This document shows positions 33,297-41,866 of a stretch of 64,000 nucleotides of DNA, one piece after another. A program made the position numbers and the translations under genes. Each line of letters begins with the position of its first letter. Position 1 is the first letter of the stretch. The stretch is from Saprospira grandis str. Lewin (lineage in GTDB: Bacteria; Bacteroidota; Bacteroidia; Chitinophagales; Saprospiraceae): NCBI RefSeq assembly GCF_000250635.1, contig NC_016940.1, positions 2,714,001 to 2,778,000 on the forward strand, written 5' to 3'. The notes beneath the pieces were generated by a model. That model searched no databases and was not told where the DNA came from. It was given only the letters and a program-made list of their open reading frames with translations.

Positions 33297-34913
33297 TTAA
33301 GGGTAGTATTGCCCTTGATACAATAGGGTTTTATCTGATTTTAGCTCATAGTAGAGCCGCTGCTGCGGAAGCTGTAAAAACAAGCCCTCCGAAAGCAGCT
33401 GCCATTGTAGCTCGGGGCTGTCTTTGGGCCGCTCTAAGCCCTTGGCCAAGCGCCGCAACAACATAAATTCTGTTTGTCGACTTTGCTGGCCCCGCTGCTG
33501 ATGTAGACCCAATACCCAAATGTTTTCTTTTCCCTTTTTCCCCATCCATAACCAAAGTTTCCACTGGCCTTTTTGGTATAGGCAAATGGGCCGCCCAAGT
33601 TGCTGGTTAAGGTCTTTTTGCTTTTTGGCCACGGCGGCTAAGGGCCATTGCTGTATCCATTCTTGGGCGGGCCATTGCTGGCTCTTAAATAAACGCCGCT
33701 GGGGCAACAAAAGCAGCTCTTCGGGCAAGGCTTCCTCCCGAATTAAAGCCTGATTGAGTTGGGCCAATTGCTGAATTTCTCTGGCCTCTGTTTTAGCCAG
33801 TTTCTCGAGCTGGAGCAAGGCTTTTTCCGACTCCCCCTGGGCGTTCCAAATGATGGCCTCGGCCAACTGAATATAGGCCTTTAGGGGCTGCTTGGCCTGC
33901 CCTTCGGCTAGTTTGAGCAGCTGCTCGGCCCGCTGCAAGGGCTGGGCCTCTAGCTCAAATAGCTCGGCCTGATGAATGAGGTAAAGTGCCTGCGCATAGC
34001 CCAAATAACTCACTAAAGGCATTTTCTCTTTTTGGGCCACCTGCCTAAAATAATCTAGGGCCAAGGCTAGCCGCTGCTTGGGCGATTTTCCGAGGTAAAT
34101 GCCGGCCCCCCGCAGCCGCTCGGGCCGCTTCCAGTTGTTGTGCAATAGGTTGGGAAAAAACTGCGCTTCGGGATAGGCCTGGGCCGTAAATTGTAGTTGG
34201 ACCAAAGCCATATTATGCAAAAGCTGACTATGCGCAACGCCCATGCTGTCTATCAAATAATGATAACAAGCCTCCGCCTGAAGATAGCCGCCCAAACTCG
34301 CCCATTGCTGCCCAGCCTCAAAAACCTGAATCAGCTCTTCGGTCCGTTGCAACACCCCCTCATAGGCCTTTTGCCGAAGGGGCAAGGGCAAATAGCCCTG
34401 CAAATCGGCCGCAAGCTGATAATCCGCATAGGCTTTTTCCATAAAATGAGCAATGCAGTTTTGCCCCGAAGGCGTTTGGGCCAATGGATCAAATCCAGCC
34501 ATATAGGCCCAAAAAGCCCCCTCTTGGTCCGCCTGCGCTTCTTGCTGCTGCCAAAGCTGAAAATTCTTGCTTTTGGCCGCAAATGCCGTTCGCCTTTTGC
34601 CATGCTCTCGCCGATGATGACTGAGCTCATGCGCCAATAAAAAAGCCATGGCATCTTGCCCATGAGGCAGCTGCTGACAAAGCTGAACCATTTTTTGGTC
34701 CAAGACAATCCAATTGCTATCGGCCTGATAAAAAGCCATGCTCGCCCGCTGCCGCCAGATTTTTAGACTAGGCGGATGCGGCAAATGCAAGGAGGCCAAT
34801 AATTGCTCATAAATAGGGGCCACATACTGCTGCTCGGCACTGCTTTTGGCCAAAAACTGCTGCCCCAAAAGCGAATGACTCGCCAACAAAAAGAGAATAA
34901 GGATCCGATACAT
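33297..34913 (-). CDS. exported M48-family zinc metallopeptidase with TPR-like C-terminus
   Basis: A signal peptide (MYRILILFLLASHSLLGQ) is followed by a peptidase domain with zinc motif HELSH at residues 95-99 and the third ligand Glu125 in EAQAD, the M48 gluzincin pattern. The remaining ~350 residues are Leu/Ala/Gln-rich helices resembling tetratricopeptide repeats. This layout recalls BepA/YfgC-type peptidases that help outer-membrane protein quality control, but the C-terminal part is divergent and the role is inferred. 538 residues. The bases between its start (34913) and repeat copy 13 hold nothing recognisable. Confidence 0.85.
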   Translation of the reverse strand: MYRILILFLLASHSLLGQQFLAKSSAEQQYVAPIYEQLLASLHLPHPPSLKIWRQRASMAFYQADSNWIVLDQKMVQLCQQLPHGQDAMAFLLAHELSHHRREHGKRRTAFAAKSKNFQLWQQQEAQADQEGAFWAYMAGFDPLAQTPSGQNCIAHFMEKAYADYQLAADLQGYLPLPLRQKAYEGVLQRTEELIQVFEAGQQWASLGGYLQAEACYHYLIDSMGVAHSQLLHNMALVQLQFTAQAYPEAQFFPNLLHNNWKRPERLRGAGIYLGKSPKQRLALALDYFRQVAQKEKMPLVSYLGYAQALYLIHQAELFELEAQPLQRAEQLLKLAEGQAKQPLKAYIQLAEAIIWNAQGESEKALLQLEKLAKTEAREIQQLAQLNQALIREEALPEELLLLPQRRLFKSQQWPAQEWIQQWPLAAVAKKQKDLNQQLGRPICLYQKGQWKLWLWMGKKGKENIWVLGLHQQRGQQSRQTEFMLLRRLAKGLERPKDSPELQWQLLSEGLFLQLPQQRLYYELKSDKTLLYQGQYYP

Positions 34914-35001
34914 CTTTTCTGCTTTATACAGTTTTAAAGAAAGAGTTAGGCCTAAAATAATTCCATTTTATGTTTGTTGCCGCTTTTTTTAAGGAGGTTT
35001 T

Positions 35002-35128
35002 GGGGCCTCCGCTGCGGCCTGCGGCCTTGCGGCGCTACGCTTTGGGGCTCGCAGGTCTGCTCGGCCCTGCAGCCGCCTGTGGCGGCTTTGGTCTGGCCCT
35101 GCGGGCCACCCCGCCGCATCGCTAGGCC
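35002..35128 (+). repeat. GC-rich modular element, class I, copy 13
   Basis: TTTTGGGGCCTCCGCTGCGG ... GCATCGCTAGGCC with core GCAGGTCTGCTCGGCCCTGC. It equals copy 12 apart from the hairpin CAGCCGCCTGTGGCGGCTTT. Confidence 0.87.
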
Positions 35129-35170
35129 GAATGGCCTTCGGCCATCCTTTGATAAAAATTTCAAACTAAT

Positions 35171-35202
35171 TTTGCGTTTATAAATTAAAGTTACTACTTT
35201 TA
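35171..35202 (+). promoter_or_regulatory. promoter of the right-arm gene, weakened -7 element
   Basis: TTTG (35171-35174), a 20-base spacer and TACTTTTA (35195-35202). The last base of the -7 element differs from the left arm (TACTTTTG), while the spacer is identical. Confidence 0.65.
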
Positions 35203-35223
35203 TGTAAACACAAAAACAAAACG

Positions 35224-37518
35224 ATGAAAGCATTAGCCATTTTTCTATTTCACAGCTTATTATTTATTAGCCCATTCAATACTATAAAAATGGATAATCA
35301 TCAACTTTTTCTAAAAAAGCAGCAGCAGTATCAAGAAGATACAGCCCTTTATGAAGAAACCTTGGCCCAATATCAAGAGCTTTATGCGCTTTATCAGGAG
35401 CTTCCTGCAGAGGATCCCGATCGCCCAAGCCTAAAGGCGGCTTTGCTCAAGACCAAAGAGGGCCTAAAAGCCTTTAAGCCACAGCTCAAAACAGATAAGG
35501 CCAATTTGGAGCAGCTATTTTTAGCCCTTAAGGAAGAAGATATTCCCAAAACTGATTTTTGGGTAAAATTTGCCCAAAACGCTCGAAAAGTTGCTTTAAA
35601 AGCACGAAAGCTACAAGGCAATATTCAAAAAGACGAATGGGAGGAAACCTTATACCTCAATGATCTTTACATCAGCTTTTCTGAAGGTAAAAAGCTCAAA
35701 GTTTGCCGTCTGATTGCGGCAGATATTAAGGCTTTAGTGGGGCAGGCAGACAACAAGCCGCCCAGTATGTTTTTAGAAGAATTGGCCCAAATTTTTGAGC
35801 GTTATGATGCGGTAGAAAAGATTAAGAAGTATAGAGCTAAATCGCGCTTTATTGAGTCTAGCATTGCGCCTTATGTCCTTTCCCCAAACCAACTAGAACC
35901 CATTTTGGACCAAGCCCTAGCCAAAGATGACTTTTTGACGGAGGAGGAGTTGGAGGAGAAGGAAAAAGAATTGGAGGAGACGAGAAAGGAGCTAGAGGAG
36001 ACGAGAAAGGAGTTGGAAAGAGAGAAAGAAATGGCCATAGAGAAATGGACTTCAAAAGTTGAAAACTGGAAAACCCAAAGCATAAAAACTATTTATGAGC
36101 TGATGGTCTTAGATACGCTAGAAAAATACCGAGATCTAAAAATTAACGCTATCTATGTATTAGAAGAAATAAAAGAATGGGATAAAGTTGATGACCCCAA
36201 AGTCGTTCAGCTAATTTTTGATTACAGCCGTAAACTCCTTCCGAAAGGACAACTAAGCAATGAAGATGTATCCAGTAATATGATTAAGGTCATCGATAAA
36301 ACAGCTACCTTTTTAATTGCGCATCCTGAAGCATGGTATGAAAATCACACTAAAGTAGTGCTACCCAACCTTCACAAAATTCTAGCTCTTCTTGCAGAAA
36401 TAGATGGTGCAAGAGCAAAATTTAACTGCTATGATATTTACTTAGATTGGGTAAGGCAGTCTAATGTTTTTGCAACTGACAATAGCGTCTATAAGCTAGA
36501 TTGTTTAACTGAAAAATTAACCGCCTATTTCAAAAAAGAAGCCGCAATGGCTGCTTTTGCTCCAGCCTTGGAGGCAGAGCTTAAACAACTCAAAGCAAGC
36601 CTTAAGGGCAGAAATATAATTTTAGCCCGTCATCTTATACAGCCTTATAAAAAGGCTATAGGCAATACTTTTTTCCATAAAGAAAAAAATGGGCTAATCA
36701 GCTATATAGAAGCAAATAGGGCTAATGCAACATTAGCTGAAGACTTAGCACTAATTCTCGCTCATAATTTCCAGGAGGACAATATAAAAGAGGCCATAAA
36801 AAGTTGTCAACAAGCAGTAGTGCAATGGGCCCCTAGCCATACCGAAGATAGCTTAACTCAAAATATTCTACTCTCTAATGATAGTACCCTCTCGCTTACT
36901 ATCAAATTTCAGTTGAATAAAAACAACGGGCAGTATGCGGCAAAAGCCACAGCTCTAAGCATGAATGTTAGTCAAAAAAAGGGGCCTGACTATGAAATCA
37001 AAGCCAGTTTTAATGCTCGGCTAATTGTGGAAGCTGATGGTACTGCTTATCACGAATTTTCTGCAGAGATTAGCTATAAAATAGCTGCGGATCAAAGAAC
37101 TGTAAATATAGCTGCAGAGGCTGGAGTTGAAATAGGGAGTAGTAAAACAAAAGGTTCCACACATAACATCGGGCGAACAGGCGCTGCAAACTTTGGTCTT
37201 GATGGCATACTTGGAGGCGACTATTCTCTTACAGATGAATATGCTACAGAAAAATCTACTACAAATTATAGCTCAGCAAATGTTAGTATAAATGCCTCTG
37301 TAGCTAATACAAAGACAGAAGGAATGCAAGAAGGGTTTTTCAAACTTGTTAAGGGGAGCTTACAAGCGGTAAAGAAAGGAAATAGCGTAGAAGTACAATG
37401 GTTATTGCTTGATCCTATTGACAACTTTGTGTATCCAAATGGAGGAATATCGGTTAAACAGGTCTTATCCAATAATGCTGATCAATTGATTAAAGAAATT
37501 CCACTCCATAAAAAATAA
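35224..37518 (+). CDS. inverted-duplicate protein of unknown function, right copy
   Basis: Paralogue of the gene at 28080-30356, 764 residues, family not recognised. The start at 35224 (MKALAIFLFHSLLF) lies about 15 bases after the expected transcription start; an alternative is the ATG at 35290. Order of parts: short hydrophobic N-terminus, charged helices, coiled coil with three EELEETRKE-type heptads (one more than the left copy), helical middle, and a Gly/Ser/Thr-rich beta-like C-terminal region. The C-terminal 500 residues differ from the left copy at only a handful of positions (for example ARHLIQPY against AHHLIRPY), while residues about 90-130 differ strongly. This pattern suggests gene conversion outside a diverging patch. 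Confidence 0.75.
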   Translation: MKALAIFLFHSLLFISPFNTIKMDNHQLFLKKQQQYQEDTALYEETLAQYQELYALYQELPAEDPDRPSLKAALLKTKEGLKAFKPQLKTDKANLEQLFLALKEEDIPKTDFWVKFAQNARKVALKARKLQGNIQKDEWEETLYLNDLYISFSEGKKLKVCRLIAADIKALVGQADNKPPSMFLEELAQIFERYDAVEKIKKYRAKSRFIESSIAPYVLSPNQLEPILDQALAKDDFLTEEELEEKEKELEETRKELEETRKELEREKEMAIEKWTSKVENWKTQSIKTIYELMVLDTLEKYRDLKINAIYVLEEIKEWDKVDDPKVVQLIFDYSRKLLPKGQLSNEDVSSNMIKVIDKTATFLIAHPEAWYENHTKVVLPNLHKILALLAEIDGARAKFNCYDIYLDWVRQSNVFATDNSVYKLDCLTEKLTAYFKKEAAMAAFAPALEAELKQLKASLKGRNIILARHLIQPYKKAIGNTFFHKEKNGLISYIEANRANATLAEDLALILAHNFQEDNIKEAIKSCQQAVVQWAPSHTEDSLTQNILLSNDSTLSLTIKFQLNKNNGQYAAKATALSMNVSQKKGPDYEIKASFNARLIVEADGTAYHEFSAEISYKIAADQRTVNIAAEAGVEIGSSKTKGSTHNIGRTGAANFGLDGILGGDYSLTDEYATEKSTTNYSSANVSINASVANTKTEGMQEGFFKLVKGSLQAVKKGNSVEVQWLLLDPIDNFVYPNGGISVKQVLSNNADQLIKEIPLHKK

Positions 37519-37530
37519 AAACGAGCTATT

Positions 37531-37567
37531 CAAAGCCCCAAACGGAAGTTTGGGGCTTTGTTCTTTT
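37531..37567 (+). terminator. terminator of the right-arm gene
   Basis: CAAAGCCCCAAAC and GTTTGGGGCTTTG with a GGAA loop, followed by TTCTTTTT. It is the inverted copy of the hairpin at 28038-28067. Confidence 0.88.
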
Positions 37568-37615
37568 TGGCCCAATCCCTGCAGCTTTTGTTTAATTTTA
37601 GATGCCGTTTAATCC

Positions 37616-37827
37616 ATGAGGGTTTTAATCCCATTCATAGATCATTGCGAAGCAATACCACTTCTAAACGGTTTTGCAGGCGGCGAAGCCGCCGCAGGCT
37701 GAGGGGCTGTAGCAGGGCCGCCGAAGGCGGCAGACCAAGGCGGCGAAGCCGCCGCAGGGCCGAGCAGACCTGCGAGCTGCGAAATGGCCCGACCCGCCCG
37801 ATAATTCATGAGGGTTTCAACCCTCAT
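37616..37827. repeat. two GGTT-NN-AACC hairpins around a class II element
   Basis: ATGAGGGTTTTAATCCCAT at 37616-37634 and ATGAGGGTTTCAACCCTCAT at 37808-37827. Accessory GCTTCGCAAAGC-type hairpins lie between and after. These correspond to the hairpins at 27979 and 27773 in the other arm. Confidence 0.72.
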
Positions 37828-37893
37828 TTTGTATAGCTTCGCAAAGCGATACCGCTTTGCGCTGGGTTTTAAGCTAGCGGAAGGGGCAGCCCC
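37697..37893 (-). repeat. GC-rich modular element, class II, copy 14, with hairpins inserted
   Basis: GGCTGAGGGGCTGTAGCAG ... GGGGCAGCCCCAAAAAAA, the counterpart of copy 11. The last bases are separated from the rest by an inserted ATGAGGGTTTCAACCCTCAT hairpin and a CGCAAAGCG hairpin. The 37519-37952 gap contains no gene. Confidence 0.82.
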
Positions 37894-37952
37894 AAAAAAA
37901 GCCCCCTTAGCACAGCAGGCAAGAGGGCAAAATAAGTGATTAGTGATGGGCT

Positions 37953-38411
37953 TTAGACATTTTCGAGAATGAGGAAAATGAGCCAGATAATAATGAGGAG
38001 GGTACCGATAAAGCCAAAAATAGAGGCGAGTACCCCGATATCAAGTAGGCTAAAGAGGGCGCCCAAAACGATAAGTAAGAGGCCAAGAAGGAGGAGGTTT
38101 TTCATGGGAATATTGAGCTGTGTTTGCTCGGGGGCCTGTTCGCTATTTAGTTTTTTGAGCAAAAAGGCCTTCTTTTCGGCTTTGCTAAGGCCTTTCATTT
38201 CTTTGCGGTACTTTTTGCGGAGTTTGCGCAGTTTTTGGCGCTTTTGTTTTTTAGTGAGTTTTTTGCCTTTACCCTTACCTTGGCCCAATACGGTTTCCTG
38301 ATGGAAATGGCCCATATCTATGGCTGAAGAGGCGGCCTGTAGTTGCTGGTTGGGTAGAAAACTAAAGAGGGCAAAAAGCAAAGGGAGCATCCAGTAGTAC
38401 TTCATAATCAT
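37953..38411 (-). CDS. small exported/membrane protein with basic linker, unknown function
   Basis: 152 residues, not assigned to a family. A signal-like N-terminus (WMLPLLFALFSFLPNQQLQA) leads to a very basic stretch (GKGKGKKLTKKQKRQKLRKL, about residues 48-80). Two closely spaced hydrophobic segments follow (NLLLLGLLLIVLGALFSLL and GTLLIIIWLIFLIL). The basic stretch might contact nucleic acid or lipid head groups. It ends 68 bases after the start-side of nothing else on its strand except tamL upstream, so co-transcription from tamL (41607 to 38479, then 38411) is possible given the 67-base gap. An alternative start is at 38405. Confidence 0.7.
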   Translation of the reverse strand: MIMKYYWMLPLLFALFSFLPNQQLQAASSAIDMGHFHQETVLGQGKGKGKKLTKKQKRQKLRKLRKKYRKEMKGLSKAEKKAFLLKKLNSEQAPEQTQLNIPMKNLLLLGLLLIVLGALFSLLDIGVLASIFGFIGTLLIIIWLIFLILENV

Positions 38412-38478
38412 AATTTAGCAGTGAAGAGATATAAAGAAATGTAAAATACAAGGAAGTTTGGAAAATGGAAATAGGGGT

Positions 38479-41400
38479 TTAAAAAGGTTGGCCCACGGCC
38501 AGGACCCAATTGAGGCGGCCCCAATTCCAGTAGACGGGTAGGCCATCTGCGCCATAACGTTGAATTTGGCCATTTTCGTCGGTAATATCAAAGCCGGCTG
38601 GATTTCGGACCTGCATGGCCAAATCTAGGCGGAGGATAAAAAAGCTCATATCGAGGCGGATGCCGATGCCTGCATCTAGGGCCAGTTCTTGCCAAAAGTC
38701 CCAGCCGATGGCGCCATTTTCTTCTGGGCTGTAGGGGTAGCCGGCAAAATCTCTTTCAATGCCTTTCATCAGCCAGACATTTCCGGCATCGGCAAAGAGG
38801 GCGCCGCCAATCCAGGAATTGAGCATAAAGCGAAACTCCGTATTCATTTCTAGGCGAATATCGCCGAGTTGGAACTCTGCGCCGGGTTCTGCTCGGATGC
38901 GGCCGGGGCCGAGGTAGCGCATATTCCAGCCGCGCATACTGCTTGGGCCACCCAAGTAAAACTGTCGACTAAAGGGGACGCGGCTAGAGTTGGCATAGGG
39001 CAGGGCGGCCCCCAGCATGAGTCGGCTAGCTAGGCTATACTTTTTGGCGATGCGCCAATTGTGGCCGAGGTCCAGATCGACCTTACTATATTGGGTGTAG
39101 GGGATCCCAAAAAACTGAATATCGTTATTGCCATTGATTTGGTCGAGCAGCCAGACGCTAGAGCCCGTTATTTCTAGCAGGGCCCTAAAGTAGCCCAATT
39201 GATTTTTGGCGATGCGGATATTGCTTCGGCTATATTGAAAATTGCTAGCGGGAATAAAATAGCGTTCTTGCAGAGAGAGCCAAAGGCCGAGGTTACTTTC
39301 GGCTAGGCGCTCGCTAAAGGTGGCATCTAGTTGGGGCTCGAGGGTGAGGTTGACTTGTAGGGGCGACCAGCTAAAACTTTGGTGCTTGCCTTTTTGCCAA
39401 TTGTAGGAAAAGCTAGCATCAAAAGAGCTAATGCGGAAATCGCTGGCCTGTTGGAGATAATTATAATTCAGGTTAATCTTGCTATTGGGTTTATCTACGC
39501 CTAGGGTCCAGTTTCTAAAGCCTAGCATACGGGGAAACTTCAGCTCGAAACCCGTGCTAATATCGAGTAGGTTGACCCAACTGAGAAAGCCCTCTGTGGC
39601 ATTGAGCACACTATCTCGGTTTCGGATTTGGAAATCGATCCCACTTTCTATATTAAAGGCAAAAGACTCTCCCCCTCGGAAAATATTGCGATTTCGGGCC
39701 GAGAGATTAACAGCGGCGCCTAGATTATTACTTCCCGTATTGACCTCGGTATCTATACCCAATTGTAGTTTTGGGGCTTTTTGCATAAATACATAAGCAT
39801 CTAACTCATTGGCTTGGCCAGATTTAGAGGGCACATATTCTAGGCGAGGAAAATTAAAGACATTGAGGTCAGAGATGCGGTCGATACTCTCCTTACCCGC
39901 ATCAAAATTATAGATACTTCCGTTGGTCAATTGGACATTTCTGGAAATGGCCGCATCCTTAATGATAAAGTTTTGCTTTTTGCGCTTAGCAATATCTTTG
40001 GCCATCTTAATAGAATCGGTCTCAGCTGTTTTGGCGGGTTTGCGCAAGACCGTATGGATATGAATATCGGTGGGGCTAATTTCTTGGACCTCCTGATAGG
40101 ATTTGCGAATAAAGCGTTGGCGGTAGGGGTGGAAGCTCAGCTTATAGATTTTGCCATTGAGGGGGTTTTCGGCATAGAACTGCTGTTTGATTCGGTTTTG
40201 GTAGAAAGATTTCTTGTTTTCTTTTTTGGGAAAGCTAATTTTGATTTCGTTGCGAGCGATTTGCTCGATCTTGCCCCATTCTGCATTTTTTGGGGCCTTT
40301 TCCTTGAGGCTAAGGCGAAGCAGATAGGGGAATTTTCCGCCAGCAAGGACCAAAATGCTTCTATTCTTTTGCTTAGAAATGCGGGCCAGCAGATTTTCCT
40401 CTCCCTGCCCAAAGAGCGTCCAATAATTTAGGCTATCGCCCTCATGTAGTTCGCTGCGATAGAGTTGGCGGTGGCCTTTATTGGGGGGACGAAGCACCAC
40501 ATAGCTACTGTCCATTTGGTAGCGGCGGCTACTTTTATGAATTTCGAGTCGGGGTTCATCGAGGACGATAAAGACATTGTGGATACTATACTGTTGGTGC
40601 AGGCTACTATCGCTAGGGGGGAGGACATTGACATAGATATTGGCTCGGGGACTTTTGGAGGGGCGGCCCTTAAAATCTAGCGTATCGGCATTGACGGTAT
40701 CGGCTTCAAAGGCGATATAGTTCCAGTTGAACTCCTGGTAGCCTTGGTTTCGGATTTCGTAGGTGAGTCGGGTTTTTTCCTCTAAAAAGGCCGATTTGGC
40801 CAGCGGGTTTCCGGCTTTGAGCTTAGACTTATACTTAGTTTGTTGGAGAATCTTATGAATTTGTGGATCTTTTGATTCAAAGATGACGGTATCGATAAGG
40901 AGGGGGCGGCCGGTACTATAATAATAATTGACCTTTGCCTTATAGCGGTTATACTCTACCTGATAGCCCACCTTAGCATCTAGGTAGCCTTGTTGGATGA
41001 GATAATTTTGCATAGAGAGCGCGGCATATTTGGCCTCTGCGGAGTCAAATATACTGGGGGCTTCGCCCACCTTATTGCGCAAAAACTTTCTCCAGCGATT
41101 ATCTTTAAAATAGCTAGAGTCTGCGGTTTGGACAAAGTTGAGGGAATCGGGGCGGATGCCGCCTTTTTTCCATTGGCCATTTTCGTCTAGATGCCGATAA
41201 TTGCGGTCATAAACGTACTTGATGCGTTTTTCCTTGGCTCGGTTATGAATCCAGAGAAAGGGGTAGCTAAAAAGAATCTTCCGATTGGGTTTTTGGCGCA
41301 GGGTATAGAAGAGCTCATAGGCAAAAAGCTCCTGCTGTTCGGCAGAAAGCTCATAGCTTTGTTGGGGGACCAGAATAGAGTCGGCACAGAGCAGCGCGCC

Positions 41401-41607
41401 ATCGGCTCGATCTTTATTCTTTTTTTTGTTTAGTTTGATCGTATTACTGACCAAGAGTTGCTCTTCATAGACTCTTCTTTTTTTGTGCTTAGGGTTGGAG
41501 TGGGCACGGAGGTACTTGCGGTTTTGGCAGCTATGTTGGCCCAATGCAAGCAGCAAGAGCAGGGGAAAGAGCAGGCCGAGGGGCCAAGAGCGAAGAAAGG
41601 GAGCCAT
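38479..41607 (-). CDS. tamL: TamL-type Omp85 outer-membrane assembly lipoprotein
   Basis: Omp85/BamA-superfamily protein of 1042 residues. An N-terminal hydrophobic segment ends LLLALGQHSC, a likely lipidated cysteine, as described for Bacteroidota TamL. POTRA-like regions follow (APSIFDSAEAKYAALSMQNYLIQQGYLDAKVGYQVEY). The C-terminal barrel contains the superfamily signature RQFYLGGPSSMRGW with a following GPG and ends in an aromatic residue (VGQPF). Members of this family insert or move proteins across the outer membrane, probably with an inner-membrane TamB partner not seen here. The adjacent divergent SpoU methyltransferase is a neighbour I recall from other Bacteroidota genomes. Confidence 0.88.
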   Translation of the reverse strand: MAPFLRSWPLGLLFPLLLLLALGQHSCQNRKYLRAHSNPKHKKRRVYEEQLLVSNTIKLNKKKNKDRADGALLCADSILVPQQSYELSAEQQELFAYELFYTLRQKPNRKILFSYPFLWIHNRAKEKRIKYVYDRNYRHLDENGQWKKGGIRPDSLNFVQTADSSYFKDNRWRKFLRNKVGEAPSIFDSAEAKYAALSMQNYLIQQGYLDAKVGYQVEYNRYKAKVNYYYSTGRPLLIDTVIFESKDPQIHKILQQTKYKSKLKAGNPLAKSAFLEEKTRLTYEIRNQGYQEFNWNYIAFEADTVNADTLDFKGRPSKSPRANIYVNVLPPSDSSLHQQYSIHNVFIVLDEPRLEIHKSSRRYQMDSSYVVLRPPNKGHRQLYRSELHEGDSLNYWTLFGQGEENLLARISKQKNRSILVLAGGKFPYLLRLSLKEKAPKNAEWGKIEQIARNEIKISFPKKENKKSFYQNRIKQQFYAENPLNGKIYKLSFHPYRQRFIRKSYQEVQEISPTDIHIHTVLRKPAKTAETDSIKMAKDIAKRKKQNFIIKDAAISRNVQLTNGSIYNFDAGKESIDRISDLNVFNFPRLEYVPSKSGQANELDAYVFMQKAPKLQLGIDTEVNTGSNNLGAAVNLSARNRNIFRGGESFAFNIESGIDFQIRNRDSVLNATEGFLSWVNLLDISTGFELKFPRMLGFRNWTLGVDKPNSKINLNYNYLQQASDFRISSFDASFSYNWQKGKHQSFSWSPLQVNLTLEPQLDATFSERLAESNLGLWLSLQERYFIPASNFQYSRSNIRIAKNQLGYFRALLEITGSSVWLLDQINGNNDIQFFGIPYTQYSKVDLDLGHNWRIAKKYSLASRLMLGAALPYANSSRVPFSRQFYLGGPSSMRGWNMRYLGPGRIRAEPGAEFQLGDIRLEMNTEFRFMLNSWIGGALFADAGNVWLMKGIERDFAGYPYSPEENGAIGWDFWQELALDAGIGIRLDMSFFILRLDLAMQVRNPAGFDITDENGQIQRYGADGLPVYWNWGRLNWVLAVGQPF

Positions 41608-41722
41608 ATTTTGGGTAGATTGCGGCGTTTTTTTTTGTAGATTGTGGCCTTTGCTTTGGGCGGGCTAAAGATACATCTTTTGTTGCACTCCTTTAGCTGT
41701 TTAGCGGCCCGAAGGGCCGAAC

Positions 41723-41850
41723 GGCCTAGCGATGCGGCGGGGTGGCCCGCAGGGCCAGACCAAAGTTTTTGAGCGAAGCGAAAAAACTGCAGGGCCGAGC
41801 AAGCTTGCGAGCCCCAAAGCGTAGCGCCGCAGCTTTGCTGCGGAGGCCCC
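41723..41850 (-). repeat. GC-rich modular element, class I, copy 15
   Basis: GGCCTAGCGATGCGGCGGGG ... GGAGGCCCCAAAAAAA. It has the same outer sequence as copies 12 and 13, but the variable module is an AT-rich hairpin (AGTTTTTGAGCGAAGCGAAA then AAACT) and the core hairpin is AGCAAGCTTGCGAG. Confidence 0.87.
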
Positions 41851-41866
41851 AAAAAAATAAAAATAT

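Larger units (their letters stand above)
35002..37893 (+). repeat. right arm of the 2.9-kb inverted duplication
   Basis: Inverted copy of 27707-30588. It starts exactly at the GGGGCC end of a class I element and ends exactly at the GGCAGCCCC end of a class II element. The two arms flank 4.4 kb carrying tRNA-Asp, ahpD-like, ahpC, oxyR and the M48 gene. Confidence 0.88.

Noticed and set aside
30589-35001. Phage or integrative element interpretation of the region between the inverted arms
   Set aside because: No integrase, att-like duplication of the tRNA-Asp end or phage gene was found; the core genes are ordinary housekeeping and stress genes.
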